From positions 248,001-312,000 of the forward strand of contig JAWZYV010012540.1 in the NCBI GenBank assembly GCA_038373885.1: 64,000 bases of DNA, in the 5' to 3' direction. Below are positions 58,823 to 64,000 of this stretch, one piece after another. The DNA comes from Cheiracanthium punctorium. Taxonomy: Eukaryota; Arthropoda; Arachnida; Araneae; Cheiracanthiidae. Each line of letters starts with the position of its first letter. The stretch's first letter is position 1. Made by a program: the position numbers and the translations under genes. Below the pieces are notes generated by a model. That model was not told where the DNA came from, made no database searches, and worked only from the letters and a program-made list of their open reading frames with translations.

Positions 58823-59321
58823 CTGCAAAATAAATCATTTTATTAAAAAGATAAAATTACGATAGCATTGAAGGATAAACAGTAACACACACACACACAA
58901 AAAGGGACTATACAACTAATTTCTAAAATTTTATCCCTGTAAACCTTAATGTAAAAATTGCTAAAGTAGCTAGATGTATTACCTGAACTAAAAAAAAAAA
59001 AAGTACCTCAAAAGAGAAAATAACACACCCCTTTAAAAAGGTTAATGTAATACACTGCCACTTTATACTTTTTTTTAAATGCATCATTTTATGTGGTCAG
59101 ATTGTGTAAACAGTGTGTCAGATAATTTCCACAAATTTTGCTATTACAAATATTGGTAATAATGAAGTTGATAAAAATGAGAATCTGTGAATGTTACTTT
59201 GATATGCTAATTTATTAACTTGGAATTCTATTATACTTAAGTTACGAAATATAACAGTTGCATACACAAGATAGGGGACGGATTCCAAACCTCTGATGTT
59301 CAGAAATTAACAGAAAGACTA

Positions 59322-60053
59322 TGTACAGTGAAACCTCTTCGAGTGGCCACCCCTCTTAACAGCCAATTTTTCATGGCATGGATTTTTTGGCGCTTAGACC
59401 TAATGTTAAAATAACTTCTATCAGCAGCCACCCGACCCCCACTAAACAGTCACCGAGTTGGATCGGTGATTGTGAAGAGTGCCTTTTGGTTAACAAGTGG
59501 CGAAGGTAAGCGTATTTTAAATCCTTTTAATCAAATCTAAAATATTCATTTTGGGTTGATTTAAATTAACTAAACAGTATGTTTGTGTATATAAACGTTT
59601 TTACAAATGAATTTTTGAGGTGCTAATTCCGTCCCTGACAATGAATTTCCCAATGTTTGTAATAGCGAACAAGCTAACTTTCAACACAAGCGACTTTAAG
59701 AGAAAATTGATGAAATTATAGAAAATTCTGAAGCGGTTACAAACAAATCGGTTAGAGATCTGCTTTTTAAAGTAAAAAACAGACTTGAAAAAATAGTTGT
59801 TTCAGAGAAAAGTAAAAACTTAAAACAGACACAAATTGTATCCTTTTTTCAAAAAATGTAAGAAAGCATTAAATAAAGTACTATTTTCTCTATAGTTTTA
59901 AATTTCATTTTAAACAAGGAACATGTGTCATACTTGTTTATATTATGTATTATAGCAATTATCTTATAATAGTAAATAAAACCCTTCAGAGCGGCCAAAT
60001 TTCTCGGTACAGTGGGGTGGCTGCTCAGAGAGTTTTCACTATATATAACTCCC
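59322..60053 (+). mobile_element. Internally deleted pogo/Tigger-like element
   Basis: Starts TACAGTGAAACCTCTTCGAG and ends in AGAGAGTTTTCACTATA, with GTGGCCAC/GTGGCTGCTC motifs inside each end. TA lies at the borders, as expected for pogo. The right ~180 bp is repeated inverted at 62708-62905. The interior keeps the end of the transposase frame at 59700-59861. Confidence 0.65.
59700..59861 (+). pseudogene. C-terminal tail of a pogo/Tigger transposase
   Basis: A 53-residue open stretch reads EKIDEIIENSEAVTNKSVRD, later LEKIVVSEKS and finally QTQIVSFFQKM before TAA. A short acidic/basic tail ending in Q..I..FF is a common finish of Tigger/jerky-type proteins. A stop lies directly upstream in frame, so the body of the gene is missing. 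Confidence 0.5.
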
Positions 60054-60720
60054 CTATTGCAACAAAAGAAGTCTGTGCAAACTACTCAATAAATACATTA
60101 ATTACGAATTATTTTTATACTTATATGCCTTTTTACCCCCCCCCCCCAAAAAAAAAATGTAGGACCTTTATCTGTAGAGTTTTAATGATTCCAAATAATT
60201 CAGATTCTATCTATATAAAATATATTATTAATTAACTCACATTTCATATAAGGCATTCAAAATAATAATTAAAATAATCTTTAAATTGCAATCCAAAGAA
60301 GCTTGGAAATTATTGACAAAATTACCCTAAAATAATGATACTTTTTTTTTCTCTAGACAGAAAAAGCTAATAATAATGTTTATACAATGAAAAGCAAAGC
60401 ATGTAATTTTGAGCACACCAAACTTTTAAAAGTGATAAATACTCATAAATTACTGTTTTCATTTCTTAGGATTTATATTTTCATTCGTTTCAATTTTGAA
60501 AACTTCAATTACTATTATAAAGGCATTAATTATTATTTCCCTATAAGCAGATAATGTACATAATCTCATATCTGAATATGCACATATAAAGCTTGCCAAA
60601 CTTTCTGTAAAACGTACACTTTTTATTGCATGCTTTCCCTATTTATTGCACAAGAACATTTTTATTTCATACTTCATTTATTAAATAGTAATCATAACCT
60701 AGTAATTGTACACTATTGTC
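60054..60720. other. AT-rich intergenic sequence
   Basis: C-run/A-run at 60136-60158. No gene is supported. Confidence 0.4.
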
Positions 60721-60725
60721 TCTCC

Positions 60726-60832
60726 CAGAGGCGTAGCCAAGGGGGCGGATAGGGGGTCACAATCCCCCCCCCCCATGAGGAATTTTTTGCCATACAAAAT
60801 GTATATTCTTCACTACCTTATCACACACACGT
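60726..60832 (+). mobile_element. CGTAGCC-family MITE, left part only
   Basis: CAGAGGCGTAGCCAAGG followed by the usual G-run, CATGAGGAATTTTTTGCC and CACTACCTTATCACACACAC. It ends abruptly near 60832 without the right end. Confidence 0.75.
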
Positions 60833-62330
60833 TGCAGTACTTGTCTTGGTAAGTTTCCTCAAAAAGTGATATTAAAGCAACTGCTTTATGTATTACATAA
60901 TTTACACGTATAAAATATTTTTTACAATTAATCTAAATACTGTAGTTTGTCAAATATCAATGAAGGCAGAGGGGTTGAAATTAAAGTGAATGATTGCAAA
61001 TTAAATTAGAATTTTTAAAAATATCAATGAAGACTGAAAAGAGGGAAGGAGATAAGTCACACTTGCACAATTTCAAGCAAACATCGCCACACTTTGTAGG
61101 AACATTAGTCACAGAAAGCTAGTCATAACTGAGTCTGTATTTACAGAAATAAAACAGGTGAAGCTTGGATTCAATTTTCTCACTATGATAATTTTTTGTT
61201 TCAAGTATGTGTGTTCAGGAAATTCTCTCTCATTTTTTTGGATCTTCCATTGCACAGTAGCAGTAGCAGATCAGAAGATCTAGGTAGTTTCACTCCCCCC
61301 CCCCCCAATAAAGGTAGTTTTAAAAATATTTTGCTAGGGCCATATAAATTTATTAAAAGCAGACTCCTCTTCTAGCAGTTATCTTATTTGAAACTGATTA
61401 ACAAACAAACAAAAAGAAATAAATAAGTCAAAGACACGAAATATTATATTTATATATAAAAATATCCTAGCACTACAGTTAACTACATCAAAATATTCAA
61501 ACATAGAAAAACTTAAAAAAAAATAAAAAAATGTAATTAAGATATTGGATGAATATTTTTAAGTATTTAATTTTTTTACTAAAATTTATTTGAAAGTATA
61601 TAGCAAATGTCAGGGATATGTTTCTAATAAATTAAGTCATTTAACTTGTTGAATTGCTAAATTCTACACAAAATGTGTGAAAGCTGGCATATTATATAGA
61701 TATTCCTATTTTTAAATTTTAACAGGTTTTATTTATTTACATTTTTGGTATTTAAAATACTACACAAACTATTTTGAGTCTATCACGAATACACAAATTA
61801 CGTTTTTTTTTTTCTTTTTAACCGTAAAATAAAATCTCAAAAGCATGCACATTACCCCAGAGATGGAGGTGGCATATTTTTCATTTGACTTTTATTACGA
61901 AACAGTTTACTTTTGATTTTAAGGAAATTTCGCTAATCTAAAACTAGAGTATAAGGTCTACAAACACTAATCACAATACGTTTATGCACAAGAACAAAAA
62001 CAGGGTATGTTAGGAAACGTATAAATATACTCGAACTACACATGGAATATTTCAATTAAAAAGAATATATGAGATTTCATAAAGGATATTTAAAAAGCAA
62101 CTTACCAGATTAAGGCATTTTCATCTGTGCTTGTTTACATTCGTGATAAAATGTCTTGATAATTACAAATGACCATACACTTTCTTGTAGGAAAATAATT
62201 AACACTATTTCACATTGCAATGAAAACCCAAATGAGAACAGTCATAAACTCTAAATCAAAACCGATAACAAGTAAATAATAAATAAATAAATGAGCAGTC
62301 AGCAAAACAAAGTTGAATAACAAAACACAA
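60833..62330. other. AT-rich intergenic sequence
   Basis: No gene supported. The region becomes GC-richer from about 62,330 towards the putative promoter. Confidence 0.4.
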
Positions 62331-62682
62331 TAGTCGAGCCAAGCCAACCCACGCTGACGCAAACAAACAACTGCGCGGGAAAATTGCTTTGAAATTGAAA
62401 AGCTTGAAAAGCAACCCTGTGTGTCGTACGCCAAAAGACCCCGCCTGGCGTGATTTGGATATATGCCTGTATTGTGGTTTTTGTGCATTACACAATGATA
62501 CCTGGTTTTGCCGCTTCCAGCCGTAAGATGTCGCGTTACGTATACCCCCAGCCTTCACTCCCTCCTATTACTCCCTGAGTGAAACCAAAAACCTCCTTGG
62601 TGACAACTGTTGGTAGCTTATTTTTGTGCTCTTTAAAAGTTCTGTTGTAAAAGTCTTCGTCTTTTCTTGTTAATCATGTCAG
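62331..62682 (+). promoter_or_regulatory. Possible promoter and first exon (ATGTCAG|GTAAGAGT)
   Basis: A GC-richer block (62,331-62,560) precedes TTGTTAATCATGTCAG followed at once by GTAAGAGT, a near-ideal 5' splice site at 62683. The start ATG is 62676. A very short first coding segment (Met-Ser plus one base) spliced to downstream exons is common in animal genes. The second exon would lie beyond this window or was not recognised. Minus-strand frames over the same block look incidental. Confidence 0.35.
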
Positions 62683-62707
62683 GTAAGAGTACAATTTTTT
62701 AATATTA

Positions 62708-62905
62708 CAGTGAAATCTCTCTGAACGGCTACCCCACCGTACCGAGAATATTTAGCTGCTCAGAGGGGGTGGCCGTTTGAAGGGTTTTATTAACTGTTAT
62801 AAGATAATTGCTATAATGCGTAATCTAAACAAGTCTGACACATATTCCTTTTTTTTTTAAACTGAAATTTAAAACTTTTCTAAAGAGAAAATAGTACTGT
62901 TAGTG
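62708..62905 (-). mobile_element. pogo/Tigger-like end fragment
   Basis: Inverted copy of the right ~190 bp of 59322-60053, beginning TACAGTGAAATCTCTCTGAA. The other end was not found, so it is a solo end or truncated. Confidence 0.6.
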
Positions 62906-62907
62906 AT

Positions 62908-63010
62908 GTAACGAATATTCGGCCACTATTCGGTATTCGGCCATTTTGCCGAATATTCGGTTGGCCGAATATTCCGTTGGCCGAATATTGAAGAAGTATT
63001 CGACCGAATA
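62908..63010 (+). mobile_element. Left end of a CGAATATTCGGCC-rich MITE
   Basis: TAGTGATGTAACGAATATTC followed by repeated TTCGGCC and GGCCGAATATT motifs. This resembles a hAT-type end (TAGTGATG), but no right end or TSD was found within about 1 kb. Confidence 0.45.
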
Positions 63011-63359
63011 CTTGTACCCGAGTTTTGTTATGCATTCTGCCGAATAATTTTAAAAGAAAGGATAAAATTATGTTTAAATGTTTTTTACACAGAATATTAC
63101 ATAATTATGCATCAGTATGTTAATTTTATACTATAAAATATCCCAACTTATTCAATTTTAAGTTGCATTGAACATAATCATAGTGTATTTAATTATATTA
63201 CAGAAGTAAAAACTTTTCTTCCTGATGACAGAAAACCTGAATAAATGAGCCTGATGCCAGACTTATTTATTTTGAATTAAAGCAGTGGTAAATGTGTTAT
63301 TTTCACTATTTTATTTGGCAGTTCATCCAGATATCAATTTAAAGCATTAGGGAATATAA

Positions 63360-63480
63360 TAGAGATGCGCGGTTCGACTCATTTTACTGATTCGAATCTC
63401 GACTCACTCACTACTTCGATGATTCGAATCAGTGATTCGAATCTTGAATCAACTAAAGAAATTTTCCCTCTCTCTGCGCC
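63360..63480 (+). mobile_element. Left end of a GATTCGAATC-rich MITE
   Basis: TAGAGATGCGCGGTTCGACTC followed by several GATTCGAATC palindromes, which looks like the end of a TAGAGATG-type hAT MITE (compare 34956). The right end is not visible before the window edge. Confidence 0.4.
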
Positions 63481-63903
63481 GAAAGCCGTACTATTTAAAC
63501 ACCCTTCACCCGTTCATCGGGTTTCTTCTCCGCTGAGTTCTCGGGCAGTTAGCATCTCTCTCTCCTTGCTCAAGTAAAACTAGTGTTTAAACTGCCCGAA
63601 ATGAAAATACAGGGGAGCTTCGTATGACCCCCTGGGCCTGTAAGATTAAAAGGTTAAGTTTGGTGTCAAAGTATTCGAAATTTTATGTATCGATGGGGGT
63701 GAACGTCTAGGGGGGGTCGAGAATCAATAAAAACGCGCTCCGATGGATAGTTTCCGAGATATACGTTAATTAATTATGGTAATTAGACTAATAAACCATG
63801 GAGCTGTTTTTTCCGCGATCCGGCATCGTCATCAACGCAGAGAAAGCAGTAGCAAAAGCATCACAAGCTGGTATTGATCTCAGGATTTTCTTATCGCCGG
63901 CCT

Positions 63904-64000
63904 CAGAGGCGTAGCCAAGGGGGGGGGTTAGGGGGGTCATAACCCCCCATGAGGAATTTTTTGCCATACAAAATGTATATTCTTCACTACATTATCATAC
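63904..64000 (+). mobile_element. CGTAGCC-family MITE running off the window
   Basis: CAGAGGCGTAGCCAAGG, the G-run, then CATGAGGAATTTTTTGCC and CTTCACTACATTATC. The right end lies outside the window. Confidence 0.8.

Noticed and set aside
63360..63400. GGTTCGA-type tRNA B-box look-alike
   Set aside because: It is part of a GATTCGAATC palindromic MITE end. No A-box or cloverleaf can be built around it.

Overview
This is an AT-rich, repeat-dense eukaryotic window with almost no conventional coding density. It has long gene-free stretches, splice-like junctions, a tandem C2H2 zinc-finger gene with TGEKP-type linkers, a THAP-domain fragment and many DNA-transposon families. I infer a metazoan, most likely an arthropod and perhaps an arachnid such as a spider. 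The arachnid part rests on my recollection of similar repeats and zinc-finger linkers and was not tested.

Layout. 0-3.7 kb: short hAT-type MITEs, a duplicated ~195-bp block and a THAP fragment. 6.9-8.15 kb: a TTAA-flanked element with the end of a Mutator-like/Kolobok-like transposase gene. 10.2-11.2 kb: the clearest gene, a minus-strand protein with eleven C2H2 fingers whose twelfth is cut off. 13.7-21.3 kb: a three-level nest of DNA transposons, each level marked by its own terminal inverted repeats (TIRs) and target-site duplication (TSD). The middle element carries a broken transposase gene of a family I cannot name with certainty. 22.1-22.8 kb: a hAT MITE. 23.7-38.8 kb: large non-coding elements defined only by repeat structure. 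These are two copies of one ~0.8-kb arm, a ~5.9-kb element with ~126-bp inverted ends holding a ~1.5-kb fold-back, and a 7.6-kb element with matching ends. Inside the last are a mariner-like transposase fragment split by a hAT MITE and a 43-bp hairpin insertion whose empty site is visible in the sister copy. 40.1-42.5 kb: a decayed but full-span hAT transposon. 43.95-45.22 kb: a 5'-truncated Penelope-like retroelement between 183-bp inverted repeats that carry a hammerhead-like motif at both ends. 45-64 kb: scattered MITEs, pogo/Tigger remnants and duplicated non-coding blocks, with possible first exons at 49.66 and 62.68 kb.

How parts relate. The genes do not form a pathway. The shared theme is transposition: short non-autonomous elements share end sequences with longer relatives in the same window (for example the CGTAGCC-ended MITEs and the hAT relic at 40.1-42.5 kb), and many insertion sites keep readable TSDs. 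The strongest candidates for something undescribed are the middle element of the 14-20 kb nest, with its six same-orientation 16-bp motifs, and the inverted-repeat Penelope element.
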